Source of the DNA: Mycobacterium saskatchewanense | GTDB taxonomy: Bacteria; Actinomycetota; Actinomycetes; Mycobacteriales; Mycobacteriaceae | Assembly (NCBI RefSeq): GCF_010729105.1 | Contig: NZ_AP022573.1 | Coordinates: forward strand, 4,030,001 to 4,094,000 | Direction: 5' to 3' | DNA: 64,000 nucleotides | Shown here: one piece after another, positions 9,437 to 18,436 of the stretch | Position numbering within the stretch: the first letter of the stretch is position 1 | Layout: each line of letters opens with the position of its first letter | Notes under the pieces: generated by a model | Told to the model about the DNA's origin: nothing | Databases searched by the model: none | Seen by the model: the letters and a program-made list of their open reading frames with translations, nothing else | Translations under genes and position numbers: made by a program

Positions 9437-12400
9437 CTATTGCCCGCCGAGGCGGGGCTTCCGCGCCGGCAGGGCGACCACCGAGGCGGCGAGCGCCGCA
9501 AGCGAGACCAGCGCCAGCAGTTGGACATTCGCCGAATGTCCGGCATAACCGTCGACCGATCGCCAGGGATGGCGGGACAGCACCGCCCCGGCCAGGATCA
9601 GCCCGCCCGCGCCCAACGCGACGGTCACGCGGGACAGCAGCCGCTCGTTGCCGCGCAGCGCGTACGACAGGCCGAGCGCGGCGCCCATCACGGCCACGCC
9701 TGCCGCGCCGGCGACGACGGCACCGGCCGCCAGCGCCGCGACCGCCGCCCACGCCCCTGGCGTCCATGGCACGGCAGGTGGGTCGTCATCGTCTCGGTGT
9801 CGGCGGGTGCGCCAGAACGCCAGCACCGCGAGCAGCGGCAGCAGCGCCAGTCCGACCGCCAGGCCGGCACGATAGAGCGTGTCGGACGCGAACGTCAGCG
9901 TGATGGTGCCGGGATCCCCCGCGGGCACCACCCAGCCCTGCTGCCAACCGTTCACAGCGACCGGCGTCAACCGCGCCCCGGTGTGAGTGCGCGCGACCCA
10001 ACCGGGGTTGACGCTCTCGGGGATGACCAGCAGCCGGGACCTGTCCGACGCGGGTGTCCGTATCTCGCGCCGAGTCTCGCCCCACGCCCCGACGGGCGCG
10101 GAATGGGTTACGGCACTGAGCGATTGCGCGGCGGTAGTCGACAGCTCGGCGCCGTCGACGACGAACGCGGCGCCGGGGCTGATGAGCAGTTCCTGCCCGC
10201 CGGCCGGGAGCGCGATGGGGTCGGGCTGGCACGGTTGCGCCTGGACGGGCGCGCCGTCGAGCAGCGCGCCCACCGTGGTGTGGATAGCGGTATGCACGAA
10301 CCGGCCCGCCACCGCGATGACCGGCCCCTGGTCGCAGTCGACGGTGACCGCCCGGCCGCGGTTGCGTCCGGCGTCGGCGGGTGCGATGGGGTTGCCGTCG
10401 GCTCCGAGCACCGCGACCTCGGCCAGCCCCGGTGGCTTGAGCTGGTCGAAACCCAGCGCGTTGCGGTCGATGATGTCTTCCCAGTCCAGCAGGCTGACGC
10501 TGACCGTGTCGGTGACGCGGGGGCGCAACGTAAGCGTCTGTGGCTGGTCGGGCTCGAGCTGCCGCACCTGGGGGCCGTCGCCGAGGTTGACGGCCACCGT
10601 GGTCGGGTGGGCCGGCAGCGTCGACCGGCTGGGCACCAGGCGCAGGCCGGTGACCTCGGTGGGCTGCGGCAGCGTCAGGGTCAGCGTCGGCGGGGTCTTG
10701 TGCTGCACCACCCGCTGCGGCGCCGTCCACGCCGTGGCCGGGTCGCCGTCGGTGGCCGCATAGGCGGAGCCCAGGACGTCCACCAGGTCGGATTCGCCCC
10801 CGGCGCGGGTGGTGTTCGGCTCGGCGATCAGGTCGGCCAGCTTCGGGCCCTGCCGCGGTCGCACCCAAACGGTGGGCGTCACGGAGACCGGCGCGGGAAC
10901 GGTCAGCGTCCGGCTGAAGTTGACCGGCTCTTCCGGTGCCAGGGCCATCGACGACGCGCAGCGCACGCTGTCGGGCCCCTGGGCGCAGCCGGGCCGGCCG
11001 AGCAGGTCCGAGCCCAGGTCCCAGCCGGCGACCGCGGAGCCCGGCGGCGGGCCGGGTACCCGCACGGTGTGGCGCAGGTCCACGGGATGGGCGAAGCCGG
11101 ACGCGTCGTACTGCGTGATGGACAGGTCGGTGATGCCGAACTGCACCCCGGGTGAGCCGTCGTCGGTGCCGGCGGCGGTGATCCGCACCCACGGCGTCTC
11201 GCCGTAGGGCAGCGCGGCGGCGAGCGGCTTGCCGGGCTCGTCGAACCGCAGCGTGGTGCTGCCGTTGGCGGTCTCGATCAGGATGCGGCGGACCTGGGCG
11301 CCGACGGCGGTGGCGCTGGGCGTCAGCGTGATCGCGGCGTTGGTCAGCGGGTGGTCGAAATCGACCTGCAGCCACTGCCCGACGGCGGACTGCAGCGAGT
11401 TGGACACCCACGCGGTGGCCGGGTCGCCGTCGGTCGCGGCGACGGCCGAGGTCGCCGGAGCGACATCGGGCATCGCGGTGGAGTCGGCCGACGAGCTCGA
11501 TACCGTGATCCGGCCACCCGACCACGCACCGAACACGGGCTCGGCGCCGGGGACCGGATAGTCGGGAACCCGGTTGTAGGTGTGCCGCGCGTCGCCGGGC
11601 GCGCGAATCGCCGAGGAATGCTGGTCGACGCGGCCGTAGTCGGTCTCGCGGACCAGCGGGGTGTCCGTCACGGTCACGGCGGGCGCCGTCAGGCCCGCGG
11701 CGCGGGCGTCGGTCGTCATGAGGACGGGACCCAGCGGCGGCCGGCCCAGCAGGCGCCGCCGCTCGTCCAAGCGCAGCAGCACCTCGGGCCCGCCGTCAAC
11801 GCGGGGGAGGTGGTCGGTGTCGGCGAAATATGGTGCGCCGGGGTCACTTTCGGTGGCGACCCGGTAGATCTCCACCGCCGGGTAACGCGGCCGCAGGCCG
11901 CTGTCGGCGACGAACCCCGCCAGCGTGCCGGGCCCCACCGGCTCGCCGAACTGTGCCACCTTTCGCAGCCCCGGCGACCCCTCGACGGCGCGGTGCACCA
12001 AGATCGGTCGCGCCGAGCGCGATGCCTCCGGGTCCAGGTCGTTGCGCAGCACCACATACGAAATGCCTTGCCGGGCAAGGGTGTCCGCGAGCCCCGCCGA
12101 GGCGCGCCCGGCGGCGAACAGGCGTTGCACGGAATCAAGCGCGCGGATGGTCTGCGGCGGCGTGAGCGGGATCGAGTCACGCACGCCCCAGGGGCTGCTG
12201 CCCAGCACCTGCAGCGGCTCGTCGTGGCTGGTGCCCCACACCTGGGTGGCGAACGGCGCGCCGGGGACCACCAGCACCCGGCCCGGGGCCGGGGTCCCGG
12301 CGTCATGGGCGCTGAGCCAGTCGGCGGCGTCGTGCCAGTACCGGGGGATCGCGGCAAACGTGCCCGGCGGGGCGAGCCGACCCGTCCACGCCAGCGAGGT

Positions 12401-13615
12401 GCCCACCGCGAGCGCGGTCAGCACCACGACGGTCACCGCCACGCGCTTGTCGCGTTCCGGGTGGGCGAAGGCGCGCAGCCATTCCGAGCGCGGCACCGAT
12501 CCCGGGAGGACCACGCGGCCGAGAAGCTGGGCGATACCCAGCGCCACGGGGATCCGGATGACGGATCCCAGCTTGTGCACGTTGCGCAGGGGCGCCCCGG
12601 CGGCGTCGAGGAACGCCTGCACCTGGTGGGCCAGGGGCGAACCCAGCCCGCCGCTGTAGCCGGCCGCCATCAGCGCCACCCCGACCAGCAGCATCGCCAC
12701 CAGCCGACCCCGGGCGGGCATTCCGGGCGTGGCCAGCCCGGCCAGTCCGGCCGCCGCGACCAGGCAGGTGGCCAGGACGGCAGCCGAGCCGGTCACCAGG
12801 GGCGCGCCCGCCGTCGCCGTCGGCGCCACGAACGGCGTCCAGCTGTCGGTACCGCGCAGGATCTCGGTGAGCGACGACCACTGCGTCGTCACGCCGGAGG
12901 ATTCGATGAAGTCCAAGAAGGGCGGGCTGATCGCCCGCAGCAGCGCCAGCGCCACCACCCACCAGAGCGTCGCCAGGCACAGCGCGACGAGCCACCAACC
13001 CGTGTAGCGCCACCACCGCCGGTTGGGCCGGTGGCAAGCCCACCAGATCACCGCGGGCAGGCACCCGGCCAAGGTCGCGATGGCGTTGACCGCGCCCATC
13101 AGCGCGACGGCCACGCCCGCCCGCGCGGCCAGCGCCCGCACCGACCGGTCGGAACCCGCGCCACGCAACGCCAGGATCGTCGGCAGCAACACCCAGGGCG
13201 CCAACATCATCGGCAGGGTTTCCGACGAGATCGACCCCAGGGTGGTGAGCACCCGCGGCGACAGCGCGAACGCCACGGCCCCGACCACGCGGGAGGATGC
13301 GCTCCCGATACCCAGCGCCTCGGCGACGCGCAGCAGCCCCCAGAAGCCGACGGTCAGCAGCAGCGCCCACCACAGCCGCTGCGTCACCCAACCGGGCAGA
13401 CCCAGCGCGTGGCCGACGAGGAAGAAGGTGCCGTGCGGGAACAGGTAGCCGTAGGCCTGGTTCTGGGCCTGGCCGAAGGGGAGCTCGCTGTTCCACAGGC
13501 TGGTGGCGCGCGCCAGGAACCGCAGCGGGTTGGCGGTGAGGTCGAGCTTGGTGTCGGGGGAGATTTGCCCCGGAGCCTGCGCGAACGTGCACACCAGCGC
13601 GATCGCGCCGACCAC
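9437..13615 (-). CDS. aftD: arabinofuranosyltransferase AftD
   Basis: A membrane arabinofuranosyltransferase of about 1392 residues that adds arabinose to arabinogalactan and lipoarabinomannan from decaprenylphosphoryl-arabinose. The N-terminal GT-C membrane domain (about residues 1-420) holds many helices and an early DTKLDL loop with the acidic residues typical of GT-C catalytic loops; a long periplasmic part with F5/8-like carbohydrate-binding modules follows, then C-terminal membrane helices (about 1260-1385). The start is uncertain: GTG at 13615 is the first usable codon, but translation upstream reads APLSRRWLVV, which matches the N-terminus I recall for Rv0236c, and no ATG, GTG or TTG precedes it in frame before the neighbouring gene. 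Essential in M. tuberculosis as recalled. Confidence 0.9.
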   Translation of the reverse strand: MVGAIALVCTFAQAPGQISPDTKLDLTANPLRFLARATSLWNSELPFGQAQNQAYGYLFPHGTFFLVGHALGLPGWVTQRLWWALLLTVGFWGLLRVAEALGIGSASSRVVGAVAFALSPRVLTTLGSISSETLPMMLAPWVLLPTILALRGAGSDRSVRALAARAGVAVALMGAVNAIATLAGCLPAVIWWACHRPNRRWWRYTGWWLVALCLATLWWVVALALLRAISPPFLDFIESSGVTTQWSSLTEILRGTDSWTPFVAPTATAGAPLVTGSAAVLATCLVAAAGLAGLATPGMPARGRLVAMLLVGVALMAAGYSGGLGSPLAHQVQAFLDAAGAPLRNVHKLGSVIRIPVALGIAQLLGRVVLPGSVPRSEWLRAFAHPERDKRVAVTVVVLTALAVGTSLAWTGRLAPPGTFAAIPRYWHDAADWLSAHDAGTPAPGRVLVVPGAPFATQVWGTSHDEPLQVLGSSPWGVRDSIPLTPPQTIRALDSVQRLFAAGRASAGLADTLARQGISYVVLRNDLDPEASRSARPILVHRAVEGSPGLRKVAQFGEPVGPGTLAGFVADSGLRPRYPAVEIYRVATESDPGAPYFADTDHLPRVDGGPEVLLRLDERRRLLGRPPLGPVLMTTDARAAGLTAPAVTVTDTPLVRETDYGRVDQHSSAIRAPGDARHTYNRVPDYPVPGAEPVFGAWSGGRITVSSSSADSTAMPDVAPATSAVAATDGDPATAWVSNSLQSAVGQWLQVDFDHPLTNAAITLTPSATAVGAQVRRILIETANGSTTLRFDEPGKPLAAALPYGETPWVRITAAGTDDGSPGVQFGITDLSITQYDASGFAHPVDLRHTVRVPGPPPGSAVAGWDLGSDLLGRPGCAQGPDSVRCASSMALAPEEPVNFSRTLTVPAPVSVTPTVWVRPRQGPKLADLIAEPNTTRAGGESDLVDVLGSAYAATDGDPATAWTAPQRVVQHKTPPTLTLTLPQPTEVTGLRLVPSRSTLPAHPTTVAVNLGDGPQVRQLEPDQPQTLTLRPRVTDTVSVSLLDWEDIIDRNALGFDQLKPPGLAEVAVLGADGNPIAPADAGRNRGRAVTVDCDQGPVIAVAGRFVHTAIHTTVGALLDGAPVQAQPCQPDPIALPAGGQELLISPGAAFVVDGAELSTTAAQSLSAVTHSAPVGAWGETRREIRTPASDRSRLLVIPESVNPGWVARTHTGARLTPVAVNGWQQGWVVPAGDPGTITLTFASDTLYRAGLAVGLALLPLLAVLAFWRTRRHRDDDDPPAVPWTPGAWAAVAALAAGAVVAGAAGVAVMGAALGLSYALRGNERLLSRVTVALGAGGLILAGAVLSRHPWRSVDGYAGHSANVQLLALVSLAALAASVVALPARKPRLGGQ

Positions 13616-13733
13616 GACCAGCCACCGACGTGATAGGGGCGCGACCGACGGGTCGGGGACCGACGCCGAGTTTTCGGTTGCCCCGGTCCTCGCCGGGGAG
13701 TCCGTCGGCGGCGCCCGGTGCCCGGCCTCGCCG

Positions 13734-13907
13734 CTAGCTACGGTTGCCGTACTCGACCCGGTTGAGCACTGAGGACTGCGGATCGCCCCCGGGGAGTGGC
13801 GGCTTCGTGTCTTGCTGGACCATCAGGGTGACCCCGAAGATCGCGGCCGCGCCGAGCAACAGGCCGACCACCACGCTCGCGGCGGCGGGCGCAACGATCC
13901 GGTTCAT
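13734..13907 (-). CDS. small DUF2613 membrane-anchored protein (Rv0236A type)
   Basis: A 57-residue protein: one N-terminal hydrophobic helix (about residues 5-30, VGLLLGAAAIFGVTLMV) and a short polar tail ending in VEYGNRS. Length and pattern match Rv0236A, a DUF2613 protein always found beside aftD in mycobacteria. The start at 13907 is fixed by AAGGAG six bases upstream; longer starts lack a ribosome site. It lies upstream of aftD on the same strand and is probably its operon leader. Function unknown. Confidence 0.82.
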   Translation of the reverse strand: MNRIVAPAAASVVVGLLLGAAAIFGVTLMVQQDTKPPLPGGDPQSSVLNRVEYGNRS

Positions 13908-13924
13908 CGATGGCTCCTTGGGGT

Positions 13925-13959
13925 TTTCGCGACCTTGAAGGTCATTTCGCGACCTTGAA
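13925..13959. repeat. 15-bp direct repeat with 20-bp period
   Basis: TTTCGCGACCTTGAA occurs at 13925-13939 and again at 13945-13959, two helical turns apart, in the 5' region of the 57-aa DUF2613 gene (18 bp before its start). Each copy contains the half-palindrome CCTTGAA. Likely a regulator site or a short tandem duplication. Confidence 0.5.
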
Positions 13960-14015
13960 AGGCCCAAGCGCCAACCTAGCAGAAGAGCGGCGCGCGACCG
14001 CGTCGCAGGTCAGCG

Positions 14016-14267
14016 CTAGGGGCGCAGTTCCGGGGGGAGCTTGCTCAGGCAACTTTCCTTGCTGTCACAGGGCAGGCAGTGCCCGTGGAAGCAGCGGTCG
14101 CCGTAGTCCACCATGTTCGGCCCGGCGGGGGCGGGCGGCTGCCGCGCCGGCGCCGGGCCGTGGTCCTCGCGCGAATCGGAGGCGAGCGTCACCCCGACGG
14201 TCGCCGCGGCCCCGAGCGACAGCCCCACCGCAATGCTCGCCGCAGCGGCCAGCGTCACCCCGCTCAT
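14016..14267 (-). CDS. second DUF2613-like small protein with Cys-rich tail
   Basis: An 83-residue protein similar to its downstream neighbour: N-terminal helix (about residues 4-26, AVGLSLGAAATVGVTLA), a Pro/Ala-rich linker, then DYGDR in the same place as EYGNR of the first copy. It adds a tail containing four cysteines (CFHGHC and CDSKESC), absent in the other copy. The start at 14267 has a GGAGGAG site. It precedes the 57-aa gene and aftD on the same strand with a 108-bp gap. The two look like a tandem duplication; the Cys/His tail could bind metal or form disulfides outside the membrane. Function unknown. Confidence 0.68.
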   Translation of the reverse strand: MSGVTLAAAASIAVGLSLGAAATVGVTLASDSREDHGPAPARQPPAPAGPNMVDYGDRCFHGHCLPCDSKESCLSKLPPELRP

Positions 14268-14398
14268 CCTGGCTCCTCCCTGCCAGTCAAAGGGTTCGCT
14301 GGCCAACGTAACAGGGGGGTTGGGGGGATTCGCGCAGGAAGCGGCGGTCGGCGCGCCCCCGGTTGGGCGCCCGCGATGCCGCCTGAAAGCATGGCCCG

Positions 14399-15550
14399 AT
14401 GCCCTTCCCGCGCACCCTCGCCGTGCTCGCCGTGCTCGCTGCCGCGGCGGCGCTGGTGTCGGGCTGCGGCCACGCCGCCCGGCCGCCGGCCGCGTCGTCG
14501 ACCAAAGCCGCCACGCCGACGGCCGCTCCGCCGCCGCCGATCTGCGGTGACGTCACCGCGCTGCCGCCGCGCGACAAGCTCGCCCAGCTGTTGATGGTCG
14601 GGGTGAAGAACGCCGACGACGCCCGCGCCGTCGTCGCCAACTACCACGTCGGCGGCATCTTCATCGGCAGCTGGACCGACCTCTCGATCTTCGACGGCCC
14701 GCTGGCCGGCATCACGGCCAATCCCGGGCCGCTCCCGCTCGCGGTGAGCGTCGATGAGGAGGGCGGCCGGGTGTCGCGGCTGAAGAAGCTGATCGGGCCC
14801 TCCCCGTCGGCGCGGGAACTGGGGCAGACCCGGACGCCTGAGCAGGTTCACGACCTGGCGCTGACCCGGGGCCAGGCGATGAAGAAATTGGGCATCACGG
14901 TCGACTTCGCGCCGGTGGCCGACGTCTCGGACGCCCCCGACGACTCCGTGATCGGCGACCGGTCGTTCAGCTCCGACCCGGCGACGGTGACGGCCTACGC
15001 CGGGGCGTACGCCGACGGCCTGCGCGAGGCGGGCCTGCTGCCCGTGCTCAAGCACTTCCCGGGCCACGGGCACGGCTCAGGGGATTCCCACACCGGCGGC
15101 GTGAGCACGCCGCCGCTGGCCGACCTGCAGGGCAATGACCTGGTGCCGTACCGCACCCTGACCAAGGCCAAGCCGGTCGCCGTGATGGTGGGTCACCTCG
15201 AGGTCCCCGACCTGACCGGCAGCGACCCGGCCAGCCTGAACCGGGCGGCGGTGCAGCTGCTGCGCACCGGCACCGGATACGGCGCCGATCCCTTCGACGG
15301 CCCGATCTTCAGCGACGACCTGTCCAGCATGGCCGCCATCTCGGACCGGTTCGGCGTGTCGGAGGCGGTCCTGCGCACCTTGCAGGCCGGAACCGACATC
15401 GCGCTGTGGGTGACCACCGACGAGGTACCGGCGGTGCTGGACCGGCTGGACAAGGCGCTGGCCGGTGGCGAGCTGAAGATGACCGACGTCGACGCCTCGC
15501 TGGCACGCGTCGCCGCGGTCAAGGGGCACAGCCCCAAGTGCGGGCCCTGA
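14399..15550 (+). CDS. lpqI: lipoprotein LpqI, beta-N-acetylglucosaminidase (NagZ family)
   Basis: A 383-residue GH3 beta-N-acetylglucosaminidase that trims GlcNAc from muropeptides in cell-wall recycling. The signal peptide ends in lipobox LVSGC with Cys23 as lipidation site, so it is anchored on the outer face of the membrane. The GH3 NagZ signature KHFPGHGHGSGDSH supplies the catalytic Asp-His pair of this family, near residues 219-232. Matches Rv0237 in size and position. It is divergent from the DUF2613 genes; 10-bp repeats overlap its stop. Confidence 0.93.
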   Translation: MPFPRTLAVLAVLAAAAALVSGCGHAARPPAASSTKAATPTAAPPPPICGDVTALPPRDKLAQLLMVGVKNADDARAVVANYHVGGIFIGSWTDLSIFDGPLAGITANPGPLPLAVSVDEEGGRVSRLKKLIGPSPSARELGQTRTPEQVHDLALTRGQAMKKLGITVDFAPVADVSDAPDDSVIGDRSFSSDPATVTAYAGAYADGLREAGLLPVLKHFPGHGHGSGDSHTGGVSTPPLADLQGNDLVPYRTLTKAKPVAVMVGHLEVPDLTGSDPASLNRAAVQLLRTGTGYGADPFDGPIFSDDLSSMAAISDRFGVSEAVLRTLQAGTDIALWVTTDEVPAVLDRLDKALAGGELKMTDVDASLARVAAVKGHSPKCGP

Positions 15551-15584
15551 CAAGCCCTGACAAGCCCTGACAACGCCTGACAGC
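15545..15584. repeat. four 10-bp tandem repeats across the lpqI stop codon
   Basis: CCCTGACAAG, CCCTGACAAG, CCCTGACAAC, GCCTGACAGC follow one another from 15545. The first unit contains the lpqI TGA, and every unit carries another TGA. Probably slippage-prone sequence; no hairpin is formed. Confidence 0.7.
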
Positions 15585-15647
15585 GGGTGCCGCGGCGCGG
15601 CATTGCTTACCCTTGAGTCAGATGTCCGGGGTGAGAAAGGCGCGTGA

Positions 15648-16298
15648 ATGGCGGGTGGTACCAAGCGGCTACCGCGTGCCGTCCGCGAGCAGCAGATGCT
15701 CGACGCCGCCGTGCAGATGTTCTCGGTCAACGGCTATCACGAGACCTCGATGGACGCCATCGCCGCCGAGGCGCAGATCTCCAAGCCGATGCTGTACCTG
15801 TATTACGGCTCCAAGGAAGACCTGTTCGGCGCCTGCCTGAACCGCGAGATGAGCCGGTTCATCGATGTTGTGCGCGCCGACATCGACTTCACCCAGGGCC
15901 CGAAGGACTTGCTGCGCAACGCGATCAGGTCCTTCCTGCGTTACATCGACACCCACCGGGCGTCGTGGATCGTGATGTACACCCAGGCGATCAGCTCGCA
16001 GGCGTTCGCCCACATGGTGCGCGAGGGCCGCGAGCAGATCATCGAGCTGGTCGCCGGGCTGATGCGGGCGGGCAGCCGCACCCGGCGGCCGGAGCGCGAG
16101 TACGAGCTGATGGCGGTCGCGCTGGTCGGCGCGGGCGAGGCGATGGCCAGCCGGCTCAGCGCCGGCGACATCGACGTCGACGAGGCGGCCGAGCTGATGA
16201 TCAACCTGTTCTGGCACGGCCTGCGGGGCGGCCCCGAGGACCTGGAGGCCGCCGGGACGCAGCCCGAGCCGGGTGGCTCCGGTGCCGGCGCGCGCTAG
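15648..16298 (+). CDS. TetR-family transcriptional regulator (Rv0238 type)
   Basis: A 216-residue TetR regulator. Helix-turn-helix at about residues 28-52 (TSMDAIAAEAQISKPMLYLY) and an alpha-helical ligand domain. Matches Rv0238 by position and character. The ClC gene begins 16 bp after its stop, or overlaps it by 26 bp if the longer start is used, suggesting co-expression. Ligand and targets are unknown. Confidence 0.88.
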   Translation: MAGGTKRLPRAVREQQMLDAAVQMFSVNGYHETSMDAIAAEAQISKPMLYLYYGSKEDLFGACLNREMSRFIDVVRADIDFTQGPKDLLRNAIRSFLRYIDTHRASWIVMYTQAISSQAFAHMVREGREQIIELVAGLMRAGSRTRRPEREYELMAVALVGAGEAMASRLSAGDIDVDEAAELMINLFWHGLRGGPEDLEAAGTQPEPGGSGAGAR

Positions 16299-16314
16299 AC
16301 CCTACATTCGAGGG

Positions 16315-17568
16315 GTGGCCGCTTCGGCTCGATTGCCCGCCCGCCGCTGCAACATCGAATTCTTCTGCGCCGTGATCATCGTCGGATTGCTCGCCGGGGT
16401 CGCCGGGTTGGCGGCGACGGCGGTACTGCGCTTCGTCGAGCACGCCGCCTACAACTACAGCTTCGGCACGTTGCTGAGCGGCATCGCCGGCAGCAGCCCG
16501 GTCCGCCGCGTTGCGGGGCCGGTGGTCGGCGGCGCGCTCGCCGGACTCGGGTGGTGGGCGCTGCGGCGCCGGAGCGACGTGCCGCCACTCGCGGAGACGA
16601 TCGCCCGCCGCGCCCGGGTCCCGCGGCTGGCGTGGAGCGTCGACGCGCTGTTGCAGGTGCTGTTGGTCGGCTCCGGCGCGTCCCTGGGGCGGGAGGGTGC
16701 CCCGCGCCAATTTGCGGCCGCCCTCGGCGATTTCGGCACCGGATGGCTCAAGCGGCTGTCCGTCCACGACCGGCAGGTCCTGCTCGCGTGCGCGGCCGGA
16801 GCCGGACTGGGCGCGGTGTACGCGGTTCCGCTGGCCGGCGCGCTGTTCGCCGTGCGGATCATGCTCAACACCTGGCACCCGCGGGCGGTGGGGGCCGCGC
16901 TGCTCACCTCCAGCCTGGCCGTCGCCATCTGCTCGGCCGCCACGCACGACCAGCCCACCCTGAGCTGGCCAAGCGCGGAATCGTCGTACGTTCTGACGGC
17001 CCACGCGCTGATTCTGGCGCCGGTGACCCTCGTCGTGGGGTTGGCGTTCAATCGGCTCATGGCGGCGGCGCGACCGGCCGCCCTGATGCGGTCCTGGGTG
17101 CTCGTCCCCGCGCTCGCCGCGGCGGGCCTGGTGATGGGCGCCTGTTCGCACTGGTGGCCGGAACTGCCCGGTAACGGCCGCAGCATCCTGACCGTCAGCC
17201 TCGCCAGCGGCATGACGCTGTCCGCGGCCGCCTCCATCCTGGTGCTGAAGCCGCTGCTGACGGCGCTGTTCCTGCGGGCCGGCGGTGCGGGCGGAATGCT
17301 GACGCCGTCGCTGGCCACCGGCGCCGCGGCGGGATCGGCGCTGGTGCTGGCGATCAATGCGGCGGCGGGCACGCACCTGCACACGCCGGCGGTGTCGCTG
17401 GCCGGAGCCGCCGGCGTGCTCGCGGTCACCCAGGGCTCACCGATTTGGGCCGCCATCTTCGTGTGGGAGCTGGCCCATCCGCCGTTGTGGCTGTTCCTGG
17501 TGTTCCTGCTGACCGCTTGCGGCGCCTACGGATTGAAGGTCCAGCTCTTGGGCCGCAGGCCCGCGTAG
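16315..17568 (+). CDS. ClC-family chloride channel or H+/Cl- antiporter
   Basis: A 417-residue ClC-type membrane protein with about 10-12 hydrophobic helices. The gating-glutamate motif is present as GREGAP within SLGREGAPRQ (about residue 125), and GGMLTPS near residue 330 corresponds to the family's GxFxP anion-site motif. The first family signature GSGIP is not recognisable; the equivalent stretch reads RRSDVPPLAE, so selectivity could differ. It would move chloride or a related anion across the inner membrane. The GTG at 16315 is preferred; an ATG at 16273 would overlap the TetR gene. Confidence 0.78.
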   Translation: MAASARLPARRCNIEFFCAVIIVGLLAGVAGLAATAVLRFVEHAAYNYSFGTLLSGIAGSSPVRRVAGPVVGGALAGLGWWALRRRSDVPPLAETIARRARVPRLAWSVDALLQVLLVGSGASLGREGAPRQFAAALGDFGTGWLKRLSVHDRQVLLACAAGAGLGAVYAVPLAGALFAVRIMLNTWHPRAVGAALLTSSLAVAICSAATHDQPTLSWPSAESSYVLTAHALILAPVTLVVGLAFNRLMAAARPAALMRSWVLVPALAAAGLVMGACSHWWPELPGNGRSILTVSLASGMTLSAAASILVLKPLLTALFLRAGGAGGMLTPSLATGAAAGSALVLAINAAAGTHLHTPAVSLAGAAGVLAVTQGSPIWAAIFVWELAHPPLWLFLVFLLTACGAYGLKVQLLGRRPA

Positions 17569-17574
17569 CAACGC

Positions 17575-18420
17575 CTAAAGGGCTCGCACGGCACCCGTCA
17601 GGTACGGGTAGTTCTTGGCGACGTTGCGCAAGGAAATGTCCCAGCCACCATCATCGCTCTGATCGACATACAGCCCCGCGGTCGCGGGCAGCACCAGCGG
17701 CTTGCCGAACCGCACCGAGTACCGCACCGCGTCCGGGAACCGGGCCTCGATGTTCGGCAACACCGCCGCCGCGCTGAACATCCCGTGCGCGATGACCGTC
17801 GGGAACCCGAACAGCTTGGCGGCGATCGGGTTGGTGTGGATCGGGTTGTGGTCGCCGCCGACGGCGGCGTAGCGCCGGATCTGTCCGGGGGTGACGCGCA
17901 GGACGGCGCCGGGCGGTGGCAGCTTCGGCTGCTTCTCCGGAGGCGGCTTCGGCTCGTCGGACAGGCTGGTGCGCTGCTGGTGCAGGAACGTCGTCACCTG
18001 GTGCCACGCCGTCTCGTTGCCGACGCCGACGTCCGTCACCAGGTCGACCAGCAGCCCCTTGCGGTGCTCGCGCAGGTTTTCGGCGTGCACGCGCACGCTG
18101 ACCGTGTCGGTGACCGCGATGGGGCGGTACTGGGTGATGTGATTTTCGGTATGCACCGAACCCATTGCGGCGAAAGGGAAGTCGAACCCGGTGACCAGCG
18201 ACATCAGCGCGGGGAACGTCAACGCGAAGGGGTAGGTCAGGGGCACGCGGTTGCCGTAGCGCAGGCCGGTGACCGCCGCGTACTCGGCCACGTGGGCCTG
18301 GTCGATCGGCAATTCCTCGATTGTGACCGTACGGCTGGGCACGTTGCCCGCACGCGAGACGACCGGCAGCGCGCCGGCGACCGCGCGCAGCATGTTCTTC
18401 AGGCCGCTTGGCTGGTTCAT
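17575..18420 (-). CDS. htdX: (3R)-hydroxyacyl thioester dehydratase HtdX
   Basis: A 281-residue double hot-dog MaoC-type dehydratase that dehydrates 3-hydroxyacyl thioesters in fatty-acid elongation. The C-terminal hot dog holds the hydratase 2 signature: Asp190 and His195 in GDHNPIH, and HGM at 212-214; the N-terminal hot dog is degenerate, as usual. Matches Rv0241c. It lies 16 bp downstream of fabG4 on the same strand, so the two form a reductase-dehydratase operon. Confidence 0.92.
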   Translation of the reverse strand: MNQPSGLKNMLRAVAGALPVVSRAGNVPSRTVTIEELPIDQAHVAEYAAVTGLRYGNRVPLTYPFALTFPALMSLVTGFDFPFAAMGSVHTENHITQYRPIAVTDTVSVRVHAENLREHRKGLLVDLVTDVGVGNETAWHQVTTFLHQQRTSLSDEPKPPPEKQPKLPPPGAVLRVTPGQIRRYAAVGGDHNPIHTNPIAAKLFGFPTVIAHGMFSAAAVLPNIEARFPDAVRYSVRFGKPLVLPATAGLYVDQSDDGGWDISLRNVAKNYPYLTGAVRAL

Positions 18421-18436
18421 CGCATCCCCCCGCAGC

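Noticed and set aside
11351..13633. 760-residue plus-strand frame opposite aftD
   Set aside because: Composition (Arg, Gln, His, Gly) is typical of the antisense frame of a GC-rich gene; no domain is seen.
15545..15584. Short tandem repeats as a CRISPR array
   Set aside because: Units are only 10 bp and contiguous with no spacers, and no cas genes are present.
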